64,000 bases of DNA from Adonisia turfae CCMR0081 (GTDB lineage: Bacteria; Cyanobacteriota; Cyanobacteriia; Phormidesmidales; Phormidesmidaceae). This document shows positions 9,307-18,898 of this stretch, one piece after another. Both the position numbers and the translations under genes were made by a program. Positions within the stretch are counted from its first letter, which is position 1; each line of letters begins with the position of its first letter. The notes under the pieces were generated by a model. That model was not told where the DNA came from and searched no databases. It was given only the letters and a program-made list of their open reading frames with translations. Location: positions 227,239 to 291,238 of the forward strand of contig NZ_QXHD01000003.1 of assembly GCF_011009555.1 (NCBI RefSeq), given 5' to 3'.

Positions 9307-11769
9307 ATGGATCAATCGACAAGCCTGATGCCTCCTGGCCAGACTACGCTATTAAATCTGGATATTGATTCAGCCCGTTTGAAGCAACGGGATATCCCAC
9401 GCTCACGCCGTGCTCATTACAGGGCAATCACAAATTGGCTTACCAAATATGACCTTTCCATAGCCAAGACAAATAAGGATAAGTTAAAGGGCATTCTTGA
9501 AGCATTTCATCATTTTTGTGCCCTAGAAGAATGGACAAATGCCGCCTATCTTCTATATATGCCTCTGAATACCCCCACTCGTGAGGAAGTTCATAACCAA
9601 CTGTTTACTTGGGGCTATTACAGCGATGTAATTGCACTCTATGAAGAACTGTTAGGTAAAGGTAGCGCAATGCTAGATGCCGTGCTCATGAATGGTTTGG
9701 GGGCATCGTATGACGTATTGGGAAACTATGACCGGTCGATTGAGTGCTACCAAAAATGTTTGGCAATCGCTCAAGAATTAAATCATCCAATGATTCAAGC
9801 TGAGGCCTTTTGTAACTTGGGCAATGTCCTCAATTCACAAGGTTACTACGGTGAAGCGGCGGAGTACTATCAAAAGTATTTAGCAAGTGCGAAGGAAACC
9901 CAAAGTTTTGAGGATGAAGGAAGAGCTCTAAGTTTACTGGGTAGCATCTATGCTGCCATAGGGGAACCTGAAAAAGCGATTAATGTTCTGGAGAAGGGAT
10001 TAAAAATTGCACAGGATGTCAAAAATTTGGAGGAGGAAGCATCTGCCTGGGGGAATTTGGGGATTGTTTATCAAAACTTAGGCCAGTACTCAAAAGCTAC
10101 GGAGTATTACCAAAATTATTTACGGATTGCTGAAGAGATTGGCAGCTCATATCATCTGGGAGCTGCTCAAGGCAATATAGGCGAAAATCACTACACTGCT
10201 GGAAGGTATGGTGAAGCTATCGATTGTTTTCAGAAATATCTTCGCCTTTCAGAAGATATCGGTAATGAATGGGACAAAGCTTCAGCATTAATCAGCTTAG
10301 GCAATGGATATTTAGCAATAGGAGATAGTTCGAAAGCCCTTGAATTGCATCAAGCGAGTTTAAATATTGCACTGCGCTTGAACTCAAAGTCTATTCAGGC
10401 AGATGCTTTCAGATTTCTAGGGAAGACCCATCAAGCAATGGATCAGCACAGTGAAGCTGTGGATCTGTTGGGGAAAAGTGTTGTTCTCTTTTCTGAGATT
10501 GGCGATCGCAAACGGGAAGCACGTGTCCTAAGTGAGCTAGGGCTTAGTCTTCAGCACTTGGGCAGGTATAAAGGCGCGATCGCAACCTACCAAAAAGGAC
10601 TTGCGATCGCAAAAAAACTAGAAGCCCCTCAAAGCGAAAGCCAGTTTCTATGCAATCTAGGAGCTGCCTATGATGTGATTGGTGACTATCCAAGGGCGAT
10701 TGAGTATCAGGAACAAAGTTTAGACCTTGCTCTATCTACTGACGATACTAAGAATCAGGAAATCTCTCTTCATAACTTGGGCCTCACCTACTTTAATCTG
10801 TCAGATTACTCAACAGCCCTTGACTATCAACAACGTAGTCTGGATATAGCACAGACAAACGGTAGCCAATATGGAATTTTACAAGCCATGATTGCCCTTG
10901 GAACAATTTGGCAGACCATTGGTGACACTGGAAAGGCTTTGTACTATCAAGAAGCTAGTCTGGACCTGGCGAAAACTATTGGAGATCGTCGGCAGGAGTG
11001 TAACGCTCTCGGAAATCTAGGGCTAATTTACGATGATCTTGGAGCTTATAAGAAGGCTCTAACCTTTTTTCAACAAAGTCTTCAAATTGCAGAGGAGATC
11101 GATAACCGTGAGGATCAGGCGCTTTCTTACGGAAATTTAGGAAATATCCAGTACTACTTGGGCGAGTATATCGAAGCGGCTAAATTCCATGAACAGCATT
11201 TAGAGATCGCAAGGGAGCTGGAAGACCCCAGTGGTGAGTCCCAAGCTTTAGGTAATCTAGGTGTGGCGTATGATGCCATGGGGGAGCATAAGAAGGCCAT
11301 TGATTTATATTATCAAAGTCTTGCCATAGCTAAAGATCTTGGCAATCGTCAAGGTCAAAGTCAATCCCTTGGTAATATTGGCTTTAGCTATTACTGCTTA
11401 GGGGATTATCAACGGGCCTATCAGTTTCAATCTCAACATTTAGCGATCGCCGAAGAGATTCAGGATCCTTGGGAAACTAGTAATGCTCTCTGTAACTTGG
11501 GGGCAACCTCCATCAAACTGGAACAGTACGTCGAGGCTCAGGAATTTCTAGATGCTTCGTTGTTGCTGTGTGAGGAATTAGGGAATTTACCGACCAAGGC
11601 AGAAGTGCTTATGCGGCTGGCAGAATTGGCCTATTGTTTGGGGGATTTCAATCTAGCTCGTGCCAGATGTCGTGAGGCGCTAACGCTTGCAACAGACCTG
11701 GAAATCCCCTTGATTGAGGACTGTCAAAAGCTACAAGAGAGCATTGACCAGGAGGAGAACCATGGATAG
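9307..11769 (+). CDS. Tetratricopeptide repeat protein, intact (array gene A)
   Basis: 820 residues with no signal peptide, so probably cytoplasmic. Residues 25-120 form the N-terminal domain shared by the whole array (SRRAHYRAITNWLTKYDLS, GILEAFHHFC, NQLFTWGYYSDV). From about residue 125 to 800 come some 17 TPR units of about 40 residues each, with the recurrent pattern ALGNLGxxYxxLGxYxxAIxYxxQxLxIAxExGDRxGE. A 40-residue period is typical of the LGN/kinesin-light-chain style of TPR and suggests a superhelical scaffold that binds peptide or protein partners. No enzymatic domain is fused. Its stop overlaps the start of the next array gene by 8 bp, which implies translational coupling. The partner is unknown. 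Confidence 0.92.
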   Translation: MDQSTSLMPPGQTTLLNLDIDSARLKQRDIPRSRRAHYRAITNWLTKYDLSIAKTNKDKLKGILEAFHHFCALEEWTNAAYLLYMPLNTPTREEVHNQLFTWGYYSDVIALYEELLGKGSAMLDAVLMNGLGASYDVLGNYDRSIECYQKCLAIAQELNHPMIQAEAFCNLGNVLNSQGYYGEAAEYYQKYLASAKETQSFEDEGRALSLLGSIYAAIGEPEKAINVLEKGLKIAQDVKNLEEEASAWGNLGIVYQNLGQYSKATEYYQNYLRIAEEIGSSYHLGAAQGNIGENHYTAGRYGEAIDCFQKYLRLSEDIGNEWDKASALISLGNGYLAIGDSSKALELHQASLNIALRLNSKSIQADAFRFLGKTHQAMDQHSEAVDLLGKSVVLFSEIGDRKREARVLSELGLSLQHLGRYKGAIATYQKGLAIAKKLEAPQSESQFLCNLGAAYDVIGDYPRAIEYQEQSLDLALSTDDTKNQEISLHNLGLTYFNLSDYSTALDYQQRSLDIAQTNGSQYGILQAMIALGTIWQTIGDTGKALYYQEASLDLAKTIGDRRQECNALGNLGLIYDDLGAYKKALTFFQQSLQIAEEIDNREDQALSYGNLGNIQYYLGEYIEAAKFHEQHLEIARELEDPSGESQALGNLGVAYDAMGEHKKAIDLYYQSLAIAKDLGNRQGQSQSLGNIGFSYYCLGDYQRAYQFQSQHLAIAEEIQDPWETSNALCNLGATSIKLEQYVEAQEFLDASLLLCEELGNLPTKAEVLMRLAELAYCLGDFNLARARCREALTLATDLEIPLIEDCQKLQESIDQEENHG

Positions 11770-12355
11770 TATTCTGCCACCTGCCGATGCCATTTTGGAA
11801 AAGCTTGAGATTGAGCCGAAGTCAGTCAGAACAATTAAATCCGCTAAAAAACGTAGTCAATATCGGGCTGTAATAAATTGGCTGACGCGCTACAGTTCCT
11901 CGGTTGGAGCAGGCAATCTGGAGCAGGTGCGGGGTTGGTTAGAGGCCTTTCATCACCTATGTGAGCTGGAGGCTTGGGAAAAAGGGGCAACCCTACTGTT
12001 TAGTCGGTTGGAAACGGAGACCCGTGAGGAACTGCACGATCAGTTGAATATCTGGGGGCATCATACCGAACTTAATCAGGTGTACTCTCGGGTGGCCAAT
12101 CAGATCTCACCTAAACTGAATGCCATTATCCTCAACTCTCTGGACCGCCTATGGACTGACCTGGGGGACTATGACAAAGCCATTGACTATCATAAACAGA
12201 GCTTAGCGATTGATGAAGAGTTGGGCCAAATGCAGGGGGTTGGCGCGTCCCTCGGTAACCTTGGCATTATCTACTCTTCCATCGGGGAATATGAGACTGC
12301 GATTCAGTACCATGAGCAGCATCTGAAGGTAGCTCGTAAGATTAAAGATAAGTAG
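11762..12355 (+). pseudogene. TPR protein gene B, 5' part interrupted by IS630-type element
   Basis: The start ATG at 11762 is preceded by AGGAGGAG and overlaps the stop of gene A by 8 bp, so it is preferred over an earlier in-frame start at 11714. The product begins MDSILPPADAILEKL and carries the shared N-terminal domain (KRSQYRAVINWLTRYSS, GWLEAFHHLCELEAWEK, DQLNIWGHH) and the first two TPR units. At 12353 the frame reads directly into the terminal repeat of an IS630-type element, creating a TAG. The rest of the gene continues at 13469. The two halves are not restored to one frame by removing the IS and one TA copy, so a further small indel must exist. Confidence 0.85.
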
Positions 12356-12892
12356 CTAGGCACAATTAATTATTAGATGGTCTAGGGCATAATTACCTGC
12401 TTCACTCCGGTCTATCATGCCATCGATAATGGCTTCAGCTAACTCATCTTCGTACTCGAACATGCGACCCGCAAGTTCATGAGTTTTGAGCTGAAGCCAC
12501 TCGGTCTCAATCGGATTTAATTCAGAGCAATACGACGGCAAGAAGACAATCACCAAACCTTGAGAGCGCCATCTCCCCCAGCGTTCTTTGACGACCCGGC
12601 TTTTGTGAATTGAGCCGTTATCTTGAACAACGATGGTTAAGCGCTGGGTTTCAACAAAGGTGCGCTCTGCCTTGGCCGCGATCTGGTCCATGACCGCCAT
12701 ATAGCGTTGTGAATCAATGCTCCCAACCGCCAAGGCATACTCAAAGCTCTCCTGGGGATCCCAAACCCCTAAAATGCTCACCCGTTGTCCCCGACGGGAC
12801 GTTTGTTCCAATCGTTTTTGAGTGCCGATGCGAACATAACTGTAACTGACAGCGGACCATTGTGCACACCCGGTTTCATCGAGATACTTCAC
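12356..12892 (-). CDS. IS630 transposase, C-terminal DDE part (OrfB)
   Basis: 178 codons holding the catalytic domain. Visible motifs are the first Asp in YLDETGCAQW, the second in VVQDNGSIHKS and the third acidic residue in YCSELNPIETEWLQLK, so the DDE triad is intact. The coding frame is open upstream to the slippery run in OrfA, so the annotated start is only the first Met-like codon; expression most likely depends on frameshifting from OrfA. Confidence 0.85.
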   Translation of the reverse strand: MKYLDETGCAQWSAVSYSYVRIGTQKRLEQTSRRGQRVSILGVWDPQESFEYALAVGSIDSQRYMAVMDQIAAKAERTFVETQRLTIVVQDNGSIHKSRVVKERWGRWRSQGLVIVFLPSYCSELNPIETEWLQLKTHELAGRMFEYEDELAEAIIDGMIDRSEAGNYALDHLIINCA

Positions 12893-12974
12893 CTCAATCT
12901 GGCCAGCCTCGGCTAGAGTCTCAAGGATAGCGAGGTGCTTTTGAGCGAGCGCTTTAGCGGTCGCATCCTGACGG

Positions 12975-13415
12975 TTAAGATGGCTGTGACGGGTCCGTTT
13001 CCAACGAAATCTTTTTTTTCAACAGACGACGAATCCGATCGGCGCTGAGCGTCACCTTCCGGTCTTGCTCTAGCTTGACCGATAACTGACGACTATTGTA
13101 GGTCCGTTCATCGTTGGTTACACAGGCTTCTAGATAATCAAGGTCAGCCGGTTGCCAAGTCGGTTTACGGCCTCGACCTTTCGATTCCCAAAGACCACAC
13201 AAACCATCTGTTTTCCAGTGCTTAATCGTCGTTCGGATGGTATGTTCGTGACAGTTAAACACCTCGGCTAGCGCCGGAGCATTCCAGCCGGATGCATTGA
13301 GGAGAATGATATGAGCCCGATCTCGAACCCGATAAGGCACCATCCCTGCCTTGCGTAACTCGGATAGGGTCTCGATTTCGTTGGCGGTCAAAATGGCTCG
13401 CAGAGCAGCTGGCAT
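12975..13415 (-). CDS. IS630 transposase, N-terminal helix-turn-helix part (OrfA)
   Basis: 146 codons. It opens with MPAALRAILTANEIETLSEL, a helix-turn-helix region (WNAPALAEVFNCHEHTIRTT) and a second winged part ending RRLLKKK. A run of eight A (coding strand, around 13013-13020) follows RRLL. Shifting frame there continues into RFRWKRTRHSHLNRQDAT and on to OrfB, so the active transposase is probably made by frameshifting, as known for many IS630 members. Confidence 0.85.
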   Translation of the reverse strand: MPAALRAILTANEIETLSELRKAGMVPYRVRDRAHIILLNASGWNAPALAEVFNCHEHTIRTTIKHWKTDGLCGLWESKGRGRKPTWQPADLDYLEACVTNDERTYNSRQLSVKLEQDRKVTLSADRIRRLLKKKISLETDPSQPS

Positions 13416-13468
13416 CGCTAAAGGTAATTCATCATCTTTTCTATCTTATAGATAATTACACTGATCTA

Positions 13469-14275
13469 CTTATTCCTGGGGAAGGAAATGCTTTGGGTGG
13501 TTTGGGGCTGGCCCATTTAGCCCTGGGCCACATGCGTAAAGCGCTGCACTGTCATCGACAACATTTGAAACTGGCCAAGACTAGCGGTGATTTGCAGGGG
13601 CAGGCGATCTCAACTGGCAGTATTGCCAATGTTTATCTATCTCAGGGGGACCTGGAGCGTACCCTGGACTTTTGTGGCCAGAGTTTGGCACTGTCCAGGG
13701 AAATTGGCTATCGACAGGGGGAGTTAAACGGATTGGGGACCCTCGCCAATATTCATTTAGAAGCTGATGATATTGAAACAGCGATTGGATATTACCAGGA
13801 GGTTCTGGAGATTGCTGAGGAATTGCGAAGTCGTCAAACTCAAGGAATTGCTCTGCTAGGGTTAGGGGTGGCCCACAGTGAGTTGGAGGACTATGAGACG
13901 GCTTGGGACTATCTACGTCGCAGCTTTGCGATCGCGCAGGATATGGACGATTATTCTGGGCAGGCATCAGCCATGAGTAATATGGGGCTGGTGCTCACTA
14001 GCCTGGAGCAGTACGACGAGGCTCAAACTTGTTTAGAGGCGGCAGCCACTATGCTCAGTCAATTGGGAGAGCCCTATGGTGAAGCGATGACTCTGCGAGG
14101 ACTGGCTGAACTACATGGTCAATTAGAGCAGTATGAGGTGGCTCTGAACTATTGCAACCGAGCGTTGGCATTGGCTAAGAAATGGGGGCTGGAGATTGCA
14201 GAAGACTGTGCTCAACTCCAGCAGGAACTAAAAATCTCAGTTATTCACACACCCAGCTCAAACACTTTGCTTTAA
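13469..14275 (+). pseudogene. TPR protein gene B, 3' part after the IS
   Basis: The frame resumes immediately after the IS630 target TA as LIPGEGNALGGLGLAHLALG and carries about six TPR units of 40 residues. It ends with the array's typical C-terminal cap (ALALAKKWGLEIAEDCAQLQ) plus a short tail. It has no own start signal close to 13469; a first usable start would be at 13493. It is the separated end of the gene starting at 11762 and unlikely to be expressed. Confidence 0.8.
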
Positions 14276-14326
14276 AGTTTGAATCTTTTTTATCAGTATT
14301 CTCCTTTTTGGCTAATCTAAAAGTGA

Positions 14327-15322
14327 TTATTGCTGATTTTTATAAATGTTTTCCATGTCTTGTTGAATGAGCGATATCTGCTCACTCACTTCATTGACCT
14401 TTTCATGCTGCTCTAACGCTTCATAAGCGCTAACAAGATGCTTGAGAACTTCCATTTCATGTTCATAATCGCCAGTCTCACGGATAACGCTTAAGCTTTG
14501 TTGATATGCATTGATTGCTTTTAGCTCATCTCCTAGAGAGTAATACGCTATCCCTACACCTCTAAGTGCAAATGCCTCTACTTTCCTATCATTTACCCTC
14601 TTGGAAAGTTCTGCTAACTTCTGATAAGACTCAGCTGCAGGTAAATACATTTCCAAAGCTAAAAAAGAGTTTCCAATTTGCATAATAGCCTTGCATTTAC
14701 CGTCTAAATCATTGATGCGTTCTGCAGTAGCTAAGTGCTGTAAGGAATATCCAATGGCTTTTTGATAGTGCCCTACTTGAAAAAACGCATGGCTCAGATT
14801 TCCAAGTGTAGTGCTATGTAATACTGGGCTATTAATTTGTTGGCTAATAGATAAACCCTTTTGATAACAGTCAAATGCTTGAAGGAATTGCTCTGTATGC
14901 AAATAGATGCTTCCTAAACTAGACCATGCTCTTGCTTCACCGTCATGATTTCCAACCGTTTGTGCATTGTGTAAACTTTTCTGGTACTGAATAAGAGCCT
15001 GGTGATAATTTCCTAAACTGAAATAGACATTACCTAGTCCAAGAAATGTTGAACCTGCTCCCCGGCGTTCTCCTAATTCTTCTTCAATAGAGAGAGCATC
15101 TTGATAGTACTGAAGAGCTTGAGAATACTTTTTTAAGTAGAAATAAGTGTCACCCAAATGTGTTAAGGCTGTTGCTTCACCATTTCGATCTTCTATTTTT
15201 CTTGCAAGGATTAGCCACTCTTCGAAATGCTTAAGTGCTTGTAAGTGTTTACCAGTTGCGTTATAGATGGCTCCTAGATTTCCTATTGTTCTTCCTTCTT
15301 CAGGGCACCTCGATAAATCCAA
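14327..15322 (-). pseudogene. TPR protein gene C, 3' part (minus strand)
   Basis: The only array member on the minus strand. TPR similarity starts at EEGRTIGNLGAIYNATG near 15302; the preceding residues MDLSRCP come from the end of an inserted IS. About seven TPR units follow, ending in a coiled, charged tail (EHEMEVLKHLVSAYEALEQH). Its N-terminal half lies at 15838-16387, beyond the IS debris. Codon choice is more AT-rich than in genes A or D. Confidence 0.8.
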
Positions 15323-15592
15323 AAATGGAGTCTCAATATGAGATCATGATCAGAGATTAGGTTGATAGGGAATCATCTGATGGGACAACAAGGATTTTGG
15401 GATGTTGAGACGCGTCATCAAAAACTGGAATCCAAGAAAGATCTGTTGATCTGCCTGGATGAGATGATTCCATGGGATGAGTTTCGAGAGATGTTAGAAA
15501 GCGTCTATGCGCAGCCCCGAAAGCGTAAAGCAGGTCGCCCCCGGATAGATGTCATCGTGATGTTTAAGCTATTGATACTGCAACAGCTTTAC
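15303..15592 (+). mobile_element. IS5-family element, 5' fragment
   Basis: It begins with the terminal sequence GGGCACCTCGAT and encodes MGQQGFWDVETRHQKLESKK through MFKLLILQQLY (from about 15380). It is the same family as the full-length element at 39063-40182, whose outer end is also GGGCACCTCGAT. Similarity stops abruptly after QQLY at about 15592, where an unrelated IS fragment begins. The transposase is truncated after roughly 75 residues. Confidence 0.85.
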
Positions 15593-15837
15593 AGGGCACT
15601 CGGCAACAATTTAACCATTTCAGACCTGAACTGCTTAACGCTAAAGCGACAGAGCGGCAGCAACGTTATCACACATTGTTGACTATTGTTGGAACGCTTC
15701 TTGTGCCCCTACGTCCTCATCGCTGTGAGCCGAGAGTCCTCAAGCGTAGGCCCAAACCCTTCCCCAGGATGCAGCAACCGCGTTCAGTTCTCAAAGCTAA
15801 ACTAGTGGCTTGATTCGACCTACGTCAGTGACATTCT
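15593..15837 (+). mobile_element. IS4-type transposase, C-terminal fragment
   Basis: Read from about 15595 the frame gives TRQQFNHFRPELLNAKATER and then RPHRCEPRVLKRRPKPFPRM, ending at a TGA at 15812. The arginine/lysine-proline-rich end is characteristic of IS4-family transposases. Only about 72 codons survive, fused to the IS5-type fragment on the left and to the TPR gene on the right. Confidence 0.65.
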
Positions 15838-16387
15838 GCTTTAGGGATTCTGTTTGATTGCCAATTGCAAAATAAACATTGCCGAGACCGAGTAAAGCAC
15901 TTCCTTTGAGTTTGGAATTGCTTCCAGCAAGTTTTACCTGTTTAGTATGATATTCAATAGCGTGAGAATATTGCCCAAGATTATAGTAAGCATTCCCTAA
16001 CTCATTTCGGTAAATCGAATCAAGAACTTTATCGACTTTGCCCAACAGCTTTTCATAAAGAACAACTTTCTCTTGATGATATCCCCACCGACCGAGTCTA
16101 AGGCTAAGGGAAAGACCTTCGTCCTCAGGACTGCTGTAGTATTGAAGCGAGCGAATTTGATTGGCTTTAACCCATTCCTCTGCTTGGCATAGATGATTAA
16201 AAGCTTCTAAATAACCTTTAAGGTTTTCCAAATTAGAAGCTTCTGTCGGAGGCTGGTATTTCGTAAGCCAATTGACAACAGCTCGAAAATGGGTGCGTTT
16301 CCAGTGAGATTTGATAGCTTTGAGTTGTTCGGGGGCAATTCCAAGGGTTATGAGCAAAGATTCACCAGCAGCTATAGAGTTATGCAT
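15797..16387 (-). pseudogene. TPR protein gene C, 5' part (minus strand)
   Basis: It starts MHNSIAAGESLLITLGIAPE, followed by the array's N-terminal domain (KRTHFRAVVNWLTKYQPP, GYLEAFNHLCQAEEWVK, LGRWGYHQE) and two TPR units up to GNQTESLK. The last dozen residues (QNVTDVGRIKPLV) are read from the IS end, so the true gene breaks near 15838. About 15 residues of one TPR unit are missing compared with the 3' part, so the insertion was accompanied by a small deletion. Confidence 0.82.
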
Positions 16388-16677
16388 TATCCTTAGCTAG
16401 TTTCTTAAGATTTTCTAATGGTGTGGCCCTAATGCAAATTGTGTTGCCTGTATAGGTATAGCGCTGGCTATCAACAGGGTGACAGCTCCAATAGGTTTAG
16501 ATGCCAATATCGCTTTTGTCATTCATTTGTGTATTTTAGCTTGATGCTATTTTTTATTAGATTATTTTGTAGGAAAGGTTTAAACTTAGAAGACTTATAG
16601 GAATTAAGAACATAAAAGGTTGAACCTGGCTATAGTGGGAACTGCAAATCCTTATTAGAACTTGAGCTAGCTTCCTT
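16388..16677. promoter_or_regulatory. Divergent intergenic region between TPR genes C and D
   Basis: About 290 bp between gene C (minus) and gene D (plus), the only divergent junction in the array, so it must hold promoters for both sides. No convincing -35/-10 pair, operator or hairpin stood out. Confidence 0.35.
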
Positions 16678-18888
16678 ATGGCGGAGTCGCTGCTACCTCC
16701 ACCACTGCCAAGATTAGCTTTGTTAGGGATCACGCCTGACAATGTGCGGTATGTAGAGCCCCGTAGTCGTCGTACCCATTGCCGGGCAGTGATGAATTGG
16801 CTGACTAAATATGAGCCAGTGGCTGATGCCACTAATCTAGAGCAGGTCAAAGGCTATCTTGAGGCGTTTTACCATCTGTGTGAGATGGGTGAGTATGAAC
16901 GGGCGGTCAGTTTGATCTCCACCAAGCTAAATACGGCGGCGGATGCTCATCTGCACTATCAGCTGAAGATTTGGGGCTATTCCCAAGAACGAATTGACCT
17001 CTACGAAGCGGTGATTGATCATGTGAACCCTCAGTGGAATGGAATGTTTCTGCATTTTCTGGGGACGACCCACTACACCCAGGGGAATTACCAGGAAGCC
17101 AAGAGGTGTTGCGATCGCAGCCTACAAATCACCCAAGAAGCCGGAAATGAAATAGATCGAGGCATGGTGCTCAGCAGCCTGGGAGATATCTACTATGCCC
17201 TGGGAGACTACGATCAGGCCATTGACCATCAGGAGCAGTGGTTAGACATTGCTCAGCAGGAGGGTGTTCGAGCAGGCGAGGGCATTGCTCTGGGCAGTCT
17301 TGGTAACATTTATGAGTCTAAAGGAGAGTATGCCAGGGCGATTAATTACCATCAACAACATCTAGCCATTGCCCATGAAATGGCGGATCTGGAGATGGAA
17401 GGGACAGCCCTGGGTAATCTGGGTAGTTGTTATCACTCTCTGGGAGACTATGATCAGGCTAAAAACTATCATCAACAACATATCACTCTGGCCCAGGAGA
17501 TTGGTAATCGTCAAGGAGAAAGTAATGCGTTAGCAGGGCTAGGGAGTGCTTGTTACAGTTTGGGCGAGTATGGCGATGCCAAAACCTACTTTGAGCAACA
17601 GCGGCAGATTGCCCAGGATATTAAGGATGCAGTGAGTGAGGGGAATGCCTTAGGTGGCCTGGGGAATGTATGCTTTGCCACCGGAGACTATGACAATGCC
17701 CTCAGATTTCATCGACAGCATCTATCCATTGTGCAGAATCTGGGGCATCAACAAAGTACTCTCCATGCCCTGGGAGACTTAGGGAATATCTACAGTGCCA
17801 TTGGTCAATATGGGCAGGCGGCTGACTACTATCGACAACAATTAACCATTGCCCAGGATATTGGAGACTCCCTGGGAGAAAGTGTGGCCCATGGCAACTT
17901 GGGGGTGGTTGACCATGCCCTAGGTAACTATGGGGATGCACTACAGGCGATTGAGCGGCAGCTCGTGATTGTTCGGCGAATAGGGGATCGCTATCGAGAG
18001 GGTCAAGCGCTGGGGAATCTGGGGAATGTTTATCGCTCTACAGGTAATACCCCCAGGGCAATTGAATGCTTTGAACAGGCGATCAGTATTGCTAAGGAAT
18101 TGGGGGATAAGCCGGGTGAGGCTAATGCCTTTGGTTATTTGGGGAATCTGTTTTATGCTCTGGGCCAGTTCCCAAAAGCGCTTGATCATTACCAGCGACA
18201 TTGGAGCCTGGCTAAAGCCTTGGGGGATCTCCCTGGTGAGAGTCGGGCGCTAGGAGAATTGGGCAGTGTGCATCTAAAGCTGGGCAACTATGAGCTAGCG
18301 CTAGAGTATCATCTGCAAAACCTGGAGTTAACCAGGCGCATGGGAGATGTTGCCGGGGAAGGTGCCACCCTGGGTAATATTGGCAATGTGTACGATCAAA
18401 TGCATGACTATGCTCGGGCAATCACCTATCATCAGCAGGATTTAGAGATCGCGCGGCAGATTGGTGAACGACGGGCGGAGGAAGGGGCGTTGGTGAATTT
18501 GGCCAATGCTCAGAGTGAATCAGGGTCTTGGCATGAGGCAGCTGAAAATTATCAGCAGGCCTTGGCCATTGCACAAGAAATAGGCGATCCTTGGGGCGAG
18601 GGCCTAACCCTATCGAATTTGGGTGAGACGCTGACTAAGCTAGGGCAGTATGACGAGGCTTTGGAAATGCTACAGACGGGTCTCAAAATTATCAAAGAGC
18701 AGCAGGCGCAATCGCTGGAAGCATCAGCCTATCAATATTTAGGGATGCTATATCAGGCGATGGGGGATAGTCAGCGGGCGGCTAATTATTTTGACCAGGC
18801 CATTGCGCTATCAACTGAATTAGAGATGCCTTTAGAGGAGGAATGCCGACAGCTGCGAGCGGCTTTACTGTCCCAGGTGAAGGAGTGA
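16678..18888 (+). CDS. Tetratricopeptide repeat protein, intact (array gene D)
   Basis: 736 residues. After MAESLLPPPLPRLALLGITP comes the shared N-terminal domain (RSRRTHCRAVMNWLTKYEP, GYLEAFYHLCEMGEYER, YQLKIWGYSQERIDLYE). Around 15 very regular 40-residue TPR units follow (e.g. TALGNLGSCYHSLGDYDQAK), and a cap ends EECRQLRAALLSQVKE. The underlying DNA therefore has a 120-bp periodicity, which would favour unit exchange between paralogues. No signal peptide or catalytic domain is present, so it is a predicted cytoplasmic interaction scaffold. It ends 10 bp before gene E on the same strand, suggesting cotranscription. Confidence 0.93.
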   Translation: MAESLLPPPLPRLALLGITPDNVRYVEPRSRRTHCRAVMNWLTKYEPVADATNLEQVKGYLEAFYHLCEMGEYERAVSLISTKLNTAADAHLHYQLKIWGYSQERIDLYEAVIDHVNPQWNGMFLHFLGTTHYTQGNYQEAKRCCDRSLQITQEAGNEIDRGMVLSSLGDIYYALGDYDQAIDHQEQWLDIAQQEGVRAGEGIALGSLGNIYESKGEYARAINYHQQHLAIAHEMADLEMEGTALGNLGSCYHSLGDYDQAKNYHQQHITLAQEIGNRQGESNALAGLGSACYSLGEYGDAKTYFEQQRQIAQDIKDAVSEGNALGGLGNVCFATGDYDNALRFHRQHLSIVQNLGHQQSTLHALGDLGNIYSAIGQYGQAADYYRQQLTIAQDIGDSLGESVAHGNLGVVDHALGNYGDALQAIERQLVIVRRIGDRYREGQALGNLGNVYRSTGNTPRAIECFEQAISIAKELGDKPGEANAFGYLGNLFYALGQFPKALDHYQRHWSLAKALGDLPGESRALGELGSVHLKLGNYELALEYHLQNLELTRRMGDVAGEGATLGNIGNVYDQMHDYARAITYHQQDLEIARQIGERRAEEGALVNLANAQSESGSWHEAAENYQQALAIAQEIGDPWGEGLTLSNLGETLTKLGQYDEALEMLQTGLKIIKEQQAQSLEASAYQYLGMLYQAMGDSQRAANYFDQAIALSTELEMPLEEECRQLRAALLSQVKE

Positions 18889-18898
18889 AAGATCAGCC

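Larger units (their letters stand above)
12353..13468 (-). mobile_element. IS630-family insertion sequence in TPR gene B
   Basis: About 1.11 kb flanked by TA dinucleotides (12353-12354 and 13467-13468), as expected of the IS630/Tc1 target. The imperfect terminal inverted repeats read inward as TAGCTAGGCACAATTAATTA on one side and TAGATCAGTGTAATTATCTA on the other. It contains two overlapping-phase transposase ORFs on the minus strand. Confidence 0.85.
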